Origin: Streptomyces sp. NBC_00162
GTDB taxonomy: Bacteria > Actinomycetota > Actinomycetes > Streptomycetales > Streptomycetaceae
Direction of reading: 5' to 3'
Assembly: GCF_024611995.1 (NCBI RefSeq)
Contig: NZ_CP102509.1
Location: forward strand, 6,510,001 to 6,574,000
Length of the DNA stretch: 64,000 bases
Shown piece by piece: positions 28,192-37,408 of this stretch (positions are counted from its first letter, which is position 1; each line of letters opens with the position of its first letter). Below the pieces are notes generated by a model, which had not been told where the DNA came from, made no database searches, and worked only from the letters and a program-made list of their open reading frames with translations. The translations under genes and the position numbers were made by a program.

Positions 28192-29328
28192 TTACGGTGG
28201 GCCCGAGCCGTTCAGCCAGAACGCCCCGTAGACCGCCGAGACCAGGGCCGCCGCGCCGAGCACGAGGGCCGCCCGCCGGGTCCGCCACCGGGCCAGCGCC
28301 ACCGCCACCGGCAGCACCAGCGGGAAGGCCGGCAGCAGCAGCCGGGGCTTGGAACCGAAGTACCCGGACGCGCACAGCGCCAGCGCCACCACGATCCCGC
28401 CGTACACGAGCAGCGGCACCGGCTGCCGCTGCCGCACGCACCGCCCGTACAGCCAGAGCACCAGCACGACCCCCGCGATCAGCCCGAGCCCGGCCGCGAA
28501 GGCGGAAGAGGCGAGCTTCGCCCCGATGAACCGGGCGAAGGCCCAGCCGCCGTCGAAGCCGTTGCCCCAGCCGCCCTGCACGTCCAGGTACCCGAGCAGC
28601 CCGCCTCCGGTGCGCGCGCCGACCCACAGCACATACGCCCCGGCCCCCAGCGGAGCCAGCAGCGCACCGGCCGCCATCCGCCAGGACCGTTCACCACCGC
28701 GCCAGGCCAGTACGACGGCCACCCACACCGCCGCGACCACCGCGGCGCCGACCGGGCGGGTCAGCCCCGCCCCGGCCGCGAGGAGTCCGGCCGTGAGCCA
28801 CCGGCCGCGCAGGGCCCCGTACAAAGCCCAGGCGGCCAGCGCGGTGAACAGCGACTCGCTGTACGCCATGGACTGCACGATCCCGACGGGCAGCGCCGCC
28901 CAGACGGCGACGGCGAGCACCCCGGCCCGGCGGCCGTGCAACAGGTCCGCCACCGCGAAGATCCCCCAGGCCGCGGCGAGCCCGGCCAGCGCCGAGACCA
29001 CCAGGCCCGCGGAGCCGTACCCGAGTCCGGTCGCCGCCGACACCAGCCGCTCCAGCCAGGGCAGCAGTGGGAAGAACGCCAGGTTCGAGTGGACGTCCCC
29101 GTTCGGGAGGGCCACCTCGTACCCGTACCCCTCCGCGGCGATCCGGGCGTACCAGAGCGAGTCCCAGCGGGCCGACAGCAGCGTGTGCGGGCTGCTGCCG
29201 GCCACCGCACCCCACACGGCGAGCACGGCGAGCCCGAGCAGGCGGACCGCCGTGAACACGGCGAGCGCCGGGGCGGCGACGGCGAGCGCGGGCGCGGCCC
29301 GGCGGAATCCAAGATCTTTCACGGGCAT
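28192..29328 (-). CDS. PIG-V-like membrane mannosyltransferase family protein
   Basis: A 378-aa polytopic membrane protein with about nine to ten hydrophobic helices. Near the N-terminus 'SARWDSLWYARIAAEGYGYE' (W-D-S-x-W-Y) and 'LAFFPLLPWLERLV' match the GT-C glycosyltransferases related to PIG-V/GPI mannosyltransferase 2, which use polyprenyl-phosphate mannose. The substrate in Streptomyces is not established; protein or lipid mannosylation is a reasonable guess. ATG 29328 has no SD. GATAAT sits directly before it but too close to be a leaderless -10. Confidence 0.75.
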   Translation of the reverse strand: MPVKDLGFRRAAPALAVAAPALAVFTAVRLLGLAVLAVWGAVAGSSPHTLLSARWDSLWYARIAAEGYGYEVALPNGDVHSNLAFFPLLPWLERLVSAATGLGYGSAGLVVSALAGLAAAWGIFAVADLLHGRRAGVLAVAVWAALPVGIVQSMAYSESLFTALAAWALYGALRGRWLTAGLLAAGAGLTRPVGAAVVAAVWVAVVLAWRGGERSWRMAAGALLAPLGAGAYVLWVGARTGGGLLGYLDVQGGWGNGFDGGWAFARFIGAKLASSAFAAGLGLIAGVVLVLWLYGRCVRQRQPVPLLVYGGIVVALALCASGYFGSKPRLLLPAFPLVLPVAVALARWRTRRAALVLGAAALVSAVYGAFWLNGSGPP

Positions 29329-29610
29329 GATTATCGGTGGCGCGCACCCGGGCCCCGGCCGAGAACCACGGGCCGTGAGCGCGCGTGTACGCGGGGGAAG
29401 GGGCAGGGTATGGGAAGTGGCGCACACCACAGGGAGGCCTCCGCCGGGATGAGAGCTTGACCACGTGTTGGACAGGCGAACTCGCGTACGCTGACCGTTC
29501 ACTCGCGTGTCGATGCCGGACCCCGTTGGACGCCGCAGAGCGCACCACCCCCCGTGGCTCCGCAAGACGCTGGTCCGCCGAACGCGAGGGATCACCTGGG
29601 AGGTACATGC

Positions 29611-31251
29611 ATGTCGGGGACGAACGCGGCCGGAGCCAGGAACCCTGCCCCCTGGCAGCGGCTCCGCGCGGCCTCCGGCGGGGCCAATCGCTGGGTCGTC
29701 CTGGCGGTGCTCTGCGTCAGCCTGGTCCTCGTCGCGCTCGACGCGACGATCCTGCACGTCGCCGTCCCCTCCCTCACCGAGGACCTGCGCCCCGGTTCCA
29801 TCGAGCTCCTGTGGATCGTCGACGCCTACCCGCTGGTGTGCGCCGCGCTGCTGATCCTCTTCGGCACCCTCGGCGACCGGGTCGGCCGCCGCCGCATACT
29901 CCTGCTCGGCTACGGGCTCTTCGGCGTCGCCTCCGCGATGGCCTCCCTCGCCGACAACGCCCAGGTGCTCATCGCCGCGCGCGCCCTGCTCGGCATCGGC
30001 GGCGCGATGATCATGCCCGCCACCCTGTCGATCCTGCGCCAGGTCTTCCCCGACCGGCGCGAACGTGCCCTGGCCATCGGCATCTGGACCGCAGTCGCGG
30101 CGGTCGGCGCCGCCAGCGGCCCCGTACTCGGCGGCTTCCTCGTCCAGCACTTCTGGTGGGGCTCCGTCTTCCTCATCAACATCCCGCTGATGGCGCTGAT
30201 CCTGCCGCTGGGGCGCTGGCTGCTGCCCGAGTCGAAGGGTTCCTCCGACGGGCCGTGGGACGTGACCGGCGCGCTGATGGCCGCCGCCGGTGTGCTCGGT
30301 TCGGTGCTCGGGATCAAGCGGCTGGGCGCCGAGCGGGAGCTCCTCGACCTCGAGGCGCTGGTGCCGCTGGTGCTCGGGGTGGCGCTGCTGGTGCTGTTCG
30401 TACGACGGCAGAAGCGGCGTACGCACCCGCTGATCGACATGCGGATGTTCTCCCGCGCCGCCTTCTCGACCTCCGTCGGCTGCATCGTGCTCGCCATGCT
30501 GGCCCTCGTCGGCCTGGAGCTGATCGCCGTCCAGTACCTCCAGCTGGTGCTGCACCTCAGCCCGCTGGAGACCGGCCTGCGGCTGCTGCCGCTGACCTTC
30601 GCCGCGATGGCGGCCGGGGCCACCGGGTCCTACACCCTGGCCCGGATCGGCCCGCGCACCATGGTCTCGCTGGGCTTCCTGCTCACCGCGTTCGCCGTGC
30701 TCCTGCTCACGTTCATGGGCCATCACGACCGGCCCGTCCTGTTGACCGTCGGCTTCATCCTGCTCGGCTTCGGGCTCCAGACCACGCTGTTCGCCGCGTA
30801 CGAGTCCATGCTGAGCGAGGCCCCGGCGGCCACCGCGGGCGGTGCGGCCTCGATCGGCGAGACCTCGTACCAGCTGGGCGCGGGCATGGGCATCGCGCTG
30901 CTGGGCAGCGTCATGAACGCCGCCTACGCGCCGGGGCTGGCGCGGGTGCCGGGGGTTTCGGCGGCGGACTCGGCGGGTGCCGCGCACTCTTTGGGCGAGG
31001 CCTACCAGATCGCCGCGCAGCTCGGCGGGCCGGCGGGGGCGTCCCTCTACGCCGCGGCCCGGCACTCCTTCGTGCACGGGCTGCACGTGACCCTGCTGGT
31101 CAGCGCGGGGTTGTTGTTCGCGGGGGCCGTGATGGCGCTCAAGCTGCCGCGGGTCATGGACTGCGGGGCGCCGGCCCCGGCCGAGCCGGTGCGGCTGCCC
31201 GCGCAGGCCACGGGCGAGCCGTGCCCGGCTCCGGTGGAGCACGCGGGCTGA
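29611..31251 (+). CDS. EmrB/QacA-type MFS multidrug transporter
   Basis: A 546-aa proton-driven efflux pump with 14 predicted helices. Helix 1 carries 'LVALDATILHVAVPSL' (L-D-x-T-I/V-x-x-V-A-x-P), the DHA2 signature. The A-motif loop is 'GTLGDRVGRRR' and the motif C region is 'AVGAASGPVLGGFL'. GGGAGGT lies 6 nt before ATG 29611. It is a single gene with no adjacent regulator. Substrates are unknown. Confidence 0.92.
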   Translation: MSGTNAAGARNPAPWQRLRAASGGANRWVVLAVLCVSLVLVALDATILHVAVPSLTEDLRPGSIELLWIVDAYPLVCAALLILFGTLGDRVGRRRILLLGYGLFGVASAMASLADNAQVLIAARALLGIGGAMIMPATLSILRQVFPDRRERALAIGIWTAVAAVGAASGPVLGGFLVQHFWWGSVFLINIPLMALILPLGRWLLPESKGSSDGPWDVTGALMAAAGVLGSVLGIKRLGAERELLDLEALVPLVLGVALLVLFVRRQKRRTHPLIDMRMFSRAAFSTSVGCIVLAMLALVGLELIAVQYLQLVLHLSPLETGLRLLPLTFAAMAAGATGSYTLARIGPRTMVSLGFLLTAFAVLLLTFMGHHDRPVLLTVGFILLGFGLQTTLFAAYESMLSEAPAATAGGAASIGETSYQLGAGMGIALLGSVMNAAYAPGLARVPGVSAADSAGAAHSLGEAYQIAAQLGGPAGASLYAAARHSFVHGLHVTLLVSAGLLFAGAVMALKLPRVMDCGAPAPAEPVRLPAQATGEPCPAPVEHAG

Positions 31252-31372
31252 CCCCTCGCGGGCGGGGCTGGAATTGCGGGGCTGGACGGGCAGGGAATCC
31301 GGCGTCTAGCGTCGGTCGCGCAGCGTAAAACTTGCGCTGCTAGGTTCTGTACCCAGGCCGCCGGGAGGCCCC

Positions 31373-32545
31373 GTGTCCGCGTTCCTGCCCCTTGATCCGC
31401 TCGGGATCGACGAGCTCCTCGGGCCCGAGGACCTCGCCATCCGTGACACCGTCCGCGACTGGGCCGCCGACCGGGTGCTGCCCCACATCGCCGGCTGGTA
31501 CGAGAGCGGCGAGCTCCCCGGGATCCGCGAGCTGGCCCGTGAGCTCGGCGCGCTCGGCGCGCTCGGCATGTCCCTCGAGGGGTACGGATGCGCGGGTGCC
31601 AGCGCCGTGCAGTACGGGCTGGCCTGCCTGGAGCTCGAGGCCGCCGACTCCGGCATCCGCTCGCTGGTCTCCGTCCAGGGCTCGCTCGCCATGTACGCGA
31701 TCTGGAAGTACGGCTCCGAGGAGCAGAAGCAGCGCTGGCTGCCCGGCATGGCGGCCGGCGAGCTGATCGGCTGCTTCGGGCTGACCGAGCCCGACGTCGG
31801 CTCCGACCCCGCCGCCATGCGCACGTACGCGAAGCGCGACGGCACCGACTGGGTGCTCAGCGGCCGCAAGATGTGGATCACCAACGGATCGGTCGCCGCG
31901 GTCGCCGTGGTGTGGGCGCAGACCGACGAGGGGATCCGGGGATTCGCCGTCCCCACCGACACGCCGGGATTCTCGGCCCCCGAGATCAAGCACAAGTGGT
32001 CGCTGCGGGCTTCGGTGACCAGTGAGCTGATCATGGACGAGGTGCGGCTGCCCGCGGACGCGGTCCTGCCGGGCGTCACCGGTCTCAAGGGGCCGCTCGG
32101 CTGCCTGAGCCACGCGCGGTACGGGATCATCTGGGGTTCCATGGGCGCGGCGCGCGCCAGCTTCGAGTCCGCGCTCGACTACGCGAAGACGCGGGAGCAG
32201 TTCGGGAAGCCGATCGGCGGCTTCCAGCTCACCCAGGCCAAACTCGCGGACATGGCCCTCGAACTCCACAAGGGCATCCTGCTCGCCCACCACCTGGGCC
32301 GGCGGATGGACGCGGGCACCCTGCGGCCGGAGCAGATCAGCTTCGGCAAGCTCAACAACGTCCGCGAGGCCATCGAGATCTGTCGCACCGCGCGGACCAT
32401 CCTGGGTGCCAACGGGATCTCACTCGAATACCCCGTCATGCGGCACGCCACCAACCTCGAATCGGTCCTCACCTACGAGGGCACCGTCGAGATGCACCAA
32501 CTGGTGCTGGGCAAGGCGCTCACCGGGCTCGACGCCTTCCGGTGA
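31373..32545 (+). CDS. Acyl-CoA dehydrogenase (glutaryl-CoA dehydrogenase-like)
   Basis: A 390-aa FAD enzyme. 'CFGLTEPDVGSDPAAMRTYA' and 'KMWITNGSVA' are the flavin and substrate signatures. The catalytic base lies in T-Y-E-G-T-V-E-M-H near residue 370, where the glutaryl-CoA/isovaleryl-type family places it. The length and 'YGIIWGSMGAARASFE' segment resemble glutaryl-CoA dehydrogenases, pointing to lysine/tryptophan-type degradation. GTG 31373 follows GGGAGG. Upstream, a TAGGTT -10-like box (31341-31346) is preceded by a GCAGCG...CGCTGC dyad. Confidence 0.92.
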   Translation: MSAFLPLDPLGIDELLGPEDLAIRDTVRDWAADRVLPHIAGWYESGELPGIRELARELGALGALGMSLEGYGCAGASAVQYGLACLELEAADSGIRSLVSVQGSLAMYAIWKYGSEEQKQRWLPGMAAGELIGCFGLTEPDVGSDPAAMRTYAKRDGTDWVLSGRKMWITNGSVAAVAVVWAQTDEGIRGFAVPTDTPGFSAPEIKHKWSLRASVTSELIMDEVRLPADAVLPGVTGLKGPLGCLSHARYGIIWGSMGAARASFESALDYAKTREQFGKPIGGFQLTQAKLADMALELHKGILLAHHLGRRMDAGTLRPEQISFGKLNNVREAIEICRTARTILGANGISLEYPVMRHATNLESVLTYEGTVEMHQLVLGKALTGLDAFR

Positions 32546-32554
32546 GGGCCCTGC

Positions 32555-33004
32555 CTAGCTCTGGTTGAAGAAGTCGCGCGAGCGGCCGCCGGGCTCGCCG
32601 CTCACGATCTGGGTGTCGGCCGGGGTCAGCAGGAAGACCCTGGTCGCCACCCGCTCGATCGAGCCGCGCAGGCCGAAGGTCAGGCCGGCCGCGAAGTCGA
32701 CCACGCGCTTCGCGTCGCCCGGGTCCATCGACGACAGGTTCACGATCACCGGGACGCCCTCGCGGAACAGCTCGCCGATTCCCCGCGCGTCACGGAATCC
32801 GTCGGGGGTGACCGTCGCGATGCGGCGGCCCTGCTCGACGGCGGACTCGGAGGCCACTCTGACGCGGGGGTCGGTGACCCACTGCTCGCCGGGACCGGCC
32901 ACCGAACCCTGGGCCGCCTCCGCGTAGTCGTCGTCGTAGTAACGCTCGTCGTCGCTGTCCTCCACGAGACCCAGCCAGGCACTCGCCTTGCGCACCGAAC
33001 CCAT
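32555..33004 (-). CDS. SepF-like cell-division protein (paralogue outside the ftsZ cluster)
   Basis: A 149-aa cytoplasmic protein of the SepF family, which anchors FtsZ to the membrane. The N-terminus [13 protein letters not shown] is the amphipathic membrane-binding helix, followed by an acidic stretch with [10 protein letters not shown]. The core domain contains '[20 protein letters not shown]' and '[14 protein letters not shown]'. ATG 33004 has AAAGGAG upstream. Streptomyces carry a canonical sepF beside ftsZ plus SepF-like proteins elsewhere; this location fits the latter. It is convergent with the acyl-CoA dehydrogenase gene. Confidence 0.9.
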   Translation of the reverse strand: MGSVRKASAWLGLVEDSDDERYYDDDYAEAAQGSVAGPGEQWVTDPRVRVASESAVEQGRRIATVTPDGFRDARGIGELFREGVPVIVNLSSMDPGDAKRVVDFAAGLTFGLRGSIERVATRVFLLTPADTQIVSGEPGGRSRDFFNQS

Positions 33005-33287
33005 GGACGCCTCCTTTCACCGTGGTCAGTCTGTCTTCTCTCCGCTGCCCCTATGGTCGTCCATGATGCTGACAACGCGCCAAGTGGATAGTCGCCGCGC
33101 AGGGGTTTCGTGACGGTACTGGTGCAGAACATCCGTTGCACGGTCAAGGTTCCTGGCGGCTACCACTGCTGACTGAGTGAAAATACGACCGGTGCCTCCG
33201 TACGGGTGGCCCGTGGGGACGTACGGGTGAAGGACGCGGGTCGATACCATGCCCGGCAGGCACGCGTACGACACACGGGGGAAGCAG

Positions 33288-34583
33288 TTGTTCGGCATAG
33301 TCAGGCCCTGCACGCACAGGCTGGGCGAGCGGTTCAAGGCGGAGTGGATGGCCCATCTTTGCGGGCTCTGCCTGGCACTTCGGGGTGACCACGGACAGTT
33401 CGCCAGGATCGTCACCAACTACGACGGGCTGCTCGTCTCCGTTCTGACGGAGGCTCAGTCCGGTCCCGCCCCGGGCGCCCGGCGCACCGCCGGGCCCTGT
33501 CCGCTGCGCGGGATGCGCACCGCCCCGGTGGCCAACGGCGAGGGCGCGCGGCTCGCCGCCGCCGTCTCGCTCGTGCTGGCCTCCGCGAAGGTACGGGACC
33601 ACGTGGCCGACCGGGACGGGCTGTTGGCCCGCGCCCCGATCGCCGCGGCGGCCCGCAAGGTCGCCCGCGGCTGGGACCGGGCCGGCGCCCGCACCGGAGC
33701 CTCGCTCGGTTTCGACACGGCGGTGCTCGTCGACGCCGTGGACCGGCAGGCCGGCATCGAGACGCTGGCCGGGCTCGGCACGCCGGTGCTCGTGGTGACC
33801 GAGCCGACGGAGACCGCGACGGCCGCCGCCTTCGCTCATACCGCGCAGCTGGCCGGACGGCCAGGCAACGCCCCCGCGCTCGCCGAGGCCGGCCGGTACT
33901 TCGGGCGGCTCGCGCACCTCCTGGACGCCGTGGAGGACCAGGCGGCGGACGCCTCGGCCGGGGCCTGGAACCCGCTCACCGCCACCGGGACCTCGCTGAC
34001 CGAGGCCCGGCGGCTGTGCGACGACGCGCTGAAGGGCATCCGGCTCGCGCTGCGCGAGGCCGAGTTCGCGGACGCCGGGCTCGCCCACCGGCTGCTGGTG
34101 CACGAGCTGCGGACCTCGGTGGACCGCGCCTTCGGGACCAGCAGCTGCGGGCACGTGGGCACGAACGCCGCCGGGCAGGGCGGCGGCCCGTACGCGGCCG
34201 GACCGCACGCGAGCGGCCCCTACGCGGCCGGACCGTACGCGAGCAGCCCGTACGCGAACGGGAACCCCTACGGCGGCAACCCCTACGCCCCGGGTACTCC
34301 CCACGCGCCGGGCGGGCCGGGGATGCCGCCGCCGCCCATGGGTCCCGGTGGCGGTGGGGGCGGCGGCCGGCCCCCGCAGAAGCCGCGGCGCGGGCTGCTC
34401 GCCGGGTGTGCGGTGGCGATCGGGCTCTTCTGCACCTGCCAGCTCTGCTGCACCGAGCACGAGGGCCCGTGGTCCCGGGAGAAGAAGCAGCCCTGGTGCG
34501 ACAACTGCGACTGCGGCAACTGCAACTGTGACTGTGACTGCGGCTGTGGTGACTGCTGCTGCTGTCCCTGCGACGGCTGCTGA
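33288..34583 (+). CDS. DUF5685 family protein with Cys-rich C-terminal tail
   Basis: A 431-aa protein. Residues 1-290 form the DUF5685 domain, with an N-terminal Cys cluster (R-P-C-T-H-R-L, 'HLCGLCLALRGDHGQ', G-P-C-P-L-R-G). These positions and 'HLLDAVEDQAAD' resemble metal or thiol-coordinating helical enzymes; the function is unknown. A Gly/Pro/Tyr-Ala repeat linker follows (P-Y-A-A-G-P, P-Y-A-S-S-P), then a hydrophobic segment with Cys ('LLAGCAVAIGLFCTCQLCC'). The tail has 14 Cys in 28 residues. TTG 33288 after GGGGGAAG is the likeliest start. Confidence 0.82.
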   Translation: MFGIVRPCTHRLGERFKAEWMAHLCGLCLALRGDHGQFARIVTNYDGLLVSVLTEAQSGPAPGARRTAGPCPLRGMRTAPVANGEGARLAAAVSLVLASAKVRDHVADRDGLLARAPIAAAARKVARGWDRAGARTGASLGFDTAVLVDAVDRQAGIETLAGLGTPVLVVTEPTETATAAAFAHTAQLAGRPGNAPALAEAGRYFGRLAHLLDAVEDQAADASAGAWNPLTATGTSLTEARRLCDDALKGIRLALREAEFADAGLAHRLLVHELRTSVDRAFGTSSCGHVGTNAAGQGGGPYAAGPHASGPYAAGPYASSPYANGNPYGGNPYAPGTPHAPGGPGMPPPPMGPGGGGGGGRPPQKPRRGLLAGCAVAIGLFCTCQLCCTEHEGPWSREKKQPWCDNCDCGNCNCDCDCGCGDCCCCPCDGC

Positions 34584-34676
34584 CCCCTTTTCAGGCCGAG
34601 AACCCTTCACGACGCGCAGGTCCGGACGGCGTACCCCACGGTTCCCGGCCAGACCCGCGTGGAAGGGGTGAGCGGC

Positions 34677-35489
34677 ATGAGCGATGACGCAGACGATCCG
34701 CCCGCCGACTGGCGGAAATGGCACGAGCGACGGGTGGCCGCCGTGGCCGCCCCGTACGGGCCCCTCGCGCTGATCGGTACCAACTGGCTCGCCGATTACC
34801 CGGAAGGTCGAATTCCGGCCGTTCCGGGGCGCTGGCGCACGACCGACGCCGGAGTGGTGCTGACCGCTGCCGCGGAGGACTCCGTTCATCTCGACGGAGA
34901 GCCCTTCACCGGTGACGCCGTACTCGCCGCCGACGAGGCCCCGCCCGCGCGCTCCCGGCTCTCCGCCGGGCAGACGCGGCTCATCGTGATCCGGCGCGAA
35001 GGGCAGTGGGCGGTACGCGTCTTCGACCCGGACTCCGAGGCCCGCCGGGCCTTCGCCGGGATGGAGGCCTCCCCGTACGATCCGGCCTTCAGGCTGCCCG
35101 GGCAGTTCTGCCCGTACGGGCAGGACCGGACCGTCCAGGTGGAGAACGCCGACGGGCGGGCGCGCGGGCTCGGCCTCGGCGGCGAGCTGCGCTTCGCCTT
35201 CGAGGGCGTGGAGCACACCCTCCAGGTCGCCGTGGGCGAGGAGGACGGCGGCCTCTGGGTCGTCTTCGGAGATGCCACCGGCGGACGCTCCAGCTACCGC
35301 TTCCGTTTCCTGAAACCCGGCATCCCGGCCGAAGAAGGCCGGATCACCGTGGACTTCAACCGGGCCCTGCTGCCCCCCTGCGCCTTCGCCGACCACTTCA
35401 TCTGCCCCTTTCCGCCGCCCGGGAACACGCTGCCCTTCGAGGTGGCGGCGGGGGAGCGGCGGCTGAAAGGCGCCCTTGCCGACCGGTAA
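34677..35489 (+). CDS. DUF1684 domain-containing protein
   Basis: A 270-aa cytoplasmic protein. The N-terminal 'DWRKWHERRVAAVAAPYGPLALIGTNWL' region (cited in parts: D-W-R-K-W-H and R-x-x-x-V) and the C-terminal 'DFNRALLPPCAFADHFICPF' then P-P-P-G-N-T-L-P are diagnostic of DUF1684. The conserved Cys/His pattern suggests a metal or FMN-like site, but I know of no demonstrated activity. ATG 34677 has GGAAGGGG upstream. It lies 93 nt after the DUF5685 gene on the same strand. Confidence 0.88.
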   Translation: MSDDADDPPADWRKWHERRVAAVAAPYGPLALIGTNWLADYPEGRIPAVPGRWRTTDAGVVLTAAAEDSVHLDGEPFTGDAVLAADEAPPARSRLSAGQTRLIVIRREGQWAVRVFDPDSEARRAFAGMEASPYDPAFRLPGQFCPYGQDRTVQVENADGRARGLGLGGELRFAFEGVEHTLQVAVGEEDGGLWVVFGDATGGRSSYRFRFLKPGIPAEEGRITVDFNRALLPPCAFADHFICPFPPPGNTLPFEVAAGERRLKGALADR

Positions 35490-35624
35490 CAGACGCCACG
35501 ACACTCCCGACAGTGCTTGTCAGGGGCACGGCACAAAATATGTGTCATCCGTGCCCTGACTGCGCCTCACGGGCTCCGGCACCCCCACGACCGCCGGGCC
35601 CCCGACCCTCTCGGAGGACGAGAA

Positions 35625-36509
35625 GTGAGGATCAAGAGCATCACCCGTACCAGGCTGCTCGCGGCGGCCACCGGCCTGGCCGCCGTCGCAGCACTCGCCG
35701 CCCCCACCGTGGCGAACGCGGACCCACAGGACGGCGGATTCAGCGCCGAGCGTCTGGCCTCGGCCGGCGCGTCCGTCCTGCGCGCCGACGTCGCGGGCAC
35801 CGCCTGGCACACCGACCCCGCCACCGGGACCCTCGTGGTCACCGCCGACTCCACCGTCTCCGCCGCCTCCCTCGCGAGAATCAAGCGCGAGGCCGGAGCG
35901 GACGCCGGGGCCCTGCGCATCGAGCGCACCCCGGGCAAGCTGAGCAAACTGGCCTCCGGCGGCGACGCGATCTACGCGTCGAGCTGGCGCTGTTCCCTCG
36001 GCTTCAACGTGCGCAGCGGCAGCAACTACTACGCCCTGACCGCCGGGCACTGCACCGACGGCGCGGGCACCTGGTGGACCAACTCCGCCCGCACCACCGT
36101 GCTCGGTTCCACCACCGGCTCCAGCTTCCCGACCAACGACTACGGCCTGATCAAGTACGCCAGCAACTCGCCGGTCCCCCCGGGCACCGTCGGCAGCCAG
36201 GACATCACCAGTGCCGTCAACGCCACCGTCGGCATGTCCGTCAAGCGGCGCGGCTCCACCACCGGCATCCACAGCGGCTCGGTGACCGGCCTCAACGCCA
36301 CCGTCAACTACGGCGGCGGCGACATCGTCTACGGCATGATCAAGACCAATGTCTGCGCCGAACCCGGCGACAGCGGCGGCCCGCTCTACTCGGGCACCCG
36401 CGCCGTCGGCCTCACCTCGGGCGGCAGCGGCAACTGCTCCTCGGGCGGAACCACCTACTTCCAGCCCGTGGTCGAGGCCCTCAACGCCTACGGGGTCAGC
36501 GTGTACTGA
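35625..36509 (+). CDS. Secreted S1 serine protease (streptogrisin/alpha-lytic type)
   Basis: A 294-aa extracellular protease. Signal peptide residues 1-33 end A-N-A. A pro-region of about 80 residues is followed by the mature chymotrypsin-fold domain from about residue 113 ('[17 protein letters not shown]'). The triad is visible: His in T-A-G-H-C, Asp in T-N-D-Y-G, Ser in G-D-S-G-G-P-L. Cys pairs match streptogrisins A/B. GTG 35625 is preceded by GGAGGA. A single-gene unit followed by two hairpins. Confidence 0.95.
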   Translation: MRIKSITRTRLLAAATGLAAVAALAAPTVANADPQDGGFSAERLASAGASVLRADVAGTAWHTDPATGTLVVTADSTVSAASLARIKREAGADAGALRIERTPGKLSKLASGGDAIYASSWRCSLGFNVRSGSNYYALTAGHCTDGAGTWWTNSARTTVLGSTTGSSFPTNDYGLIKYASNSPVPPGTVGSQDITSAVNATVGMSVKRRGSTTGIHSGSVTGLNATVNYGGGDIVYGMIKTNVCAEPGDSGGPLYSGTRAVGLTSGGSGNCSSGGTTYFQPVVEALNAYGVSVY

Positions 36510-36514
36510 CCTTG

Positions 36515-36537
36515 CGGGCGGGTAGGAGACCCGCCCG
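36515..36537 (+). terminator. Hairpin after protease gene
   Basis: A 9-bp perfect stem CGGGCGGGT/ACCCGCCCG with AGGAG loop, 5 nt after the protease stop. Confidence 0.7.
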
Positions 36538-36552
36538 GCCTGCGGCACAATC

Positions 36553-36587
36553 GTGAGCCCCCGCCCAACTCCTGGGCAGGGGCTCAC
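36553..36587 (+). terminator. Second hairpin terminator
   Basis: GTGAGCCCC-CGCCCA pairs with TGGGC-A-GGGGCTCAC across an ACTCC loop, followed by TCTTG. It is the better terminator of the two and lies 24 nt before the next gene. Confidence 0.75.
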
Positions 36588-36610
36588 TCTTGTGGAAATG
36601 AGACGGTGGC

Positions 36611-37408
36611 ATGAGCAGTGCACCTTCCGGGCGGGGAGGCCCGTTCTCCGACACCCAGCGGCGCATCCGGCGCAACCGCTGGCTGTTCACGGCACCCCTG
36701 GTGCTGCTGTGCGTACTGGCCGTCGTCCTCATATGGGAGATCGTGCGCGGGAACATACCCGAAGCCGCCCGGACCCACTGGCCCTGGCGGCTCCAGCTGA
36801 TGAGCGCAGAACCGCTGGCGAGCCTGCTGGCCGTCGCCGCCGGCGCTGTCCTGGCACGGGCCCAGTACTCGCGAGCGATCCGCCCGGTGCTCGGGTGGCG
36901 GTCCGAATTCGAGCCTGGGCTCCTCCCGGGTTCCGGGAAGGCCTGGAAGGTGGGCATCCTCAACGGCGGCCAGAACAACGCGGTCCTGGAGCAGGTGGAC
37001 TACCACCTGGTGATGGCAGGGGATCCGGTCGACGGACCGGACTCGGGAGTGGAGTGGATGGGCCTGACCGCCCTCGGTGAGCAGTTGGCCGACGCGGGGC
37101 TGCGGGCCGCCGTCGACTTCCGGATCCTGTACTTCGGCGGTGGATACCCGATGGTGGCGACCGGTTCGCACGAGACCATCCCGGTGGGAGTGTTCTCGAA
37201 GCGGTTCATCGACGAAGTGCACGCGTTCTACATGCGCATCCGGGTCACGGACGGCGTAGGGGACACGCACGAGCGCATCATCGACTGCCTCAAGGGCGCT
37301 CGGGAATCGGTGGTGGCGCCCGTGGAAGAGGAACCGCCGGTCACAGAAGCCAGTCCAGGGCTTCCGGCAGCGCGCACTGAGCCGCGAAGTGGCCCGCCCC
37401 CGGCTTGA
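36611..37408 (+). CDS. Hypothetical membrane protein
   Basis: A 265-aa protein. After a basic cytoplasmic start (R-R-I-R-R-N-R-W) there are two hydrophobic segments, about residues 25-45 and 65-84. The remaining 170 residues form a globular part ('KVGILNGGQNNAVLEQVDYH', 'IPVGVFSKRFIDEVHAFYMR') that I do not recognise. ATG 36611 has weak SD. Its last 68 bp overlap the 3' end of the convergent alpha/beta hydrolase gene, which is rare in this tightly organised genome. The Pro-rich C-terminus is therefore constrained by two genes. Confidence 0.75.
   Translation: MSSAPSGRGGPFSDTQRRIRRNRWLFTAPLVLLCVLAVVLIWEIVRGNIPEAARTHWPWRLQLMSAEPLASLLAVAAGAVLARAQYSRAIRPVLGWRSEFEPGLLPGSGKAWKVGILNGGQNNAVLEQVDYHLVMAGDPVDGPDSGVEWMGLTALGEQLADAGLRAAVDFRILYFGGGYPMVATGSHETIPVGVFSKRFIDEVHAFYMRIRVTDGVGDTHERIIDCLKGARESVVAPVEEEPPVTEASPGLPAARTEPRSGPPPA

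Noticed and set aside
29500..31328. Long + strand frame in another phase over the MFS transporter and open - strand frame continuing upstream of the PIG-V gene
   Set aside because: Both lack motifs and SD sites, and the MFS reading frame accounts for the region completely.
33205..33240. Repeated GTACGGGTG words upstream of the DUF5685 gene
   Set aside because: Two short copies with irregular spacing; such words are common in this GC-rich sequence.
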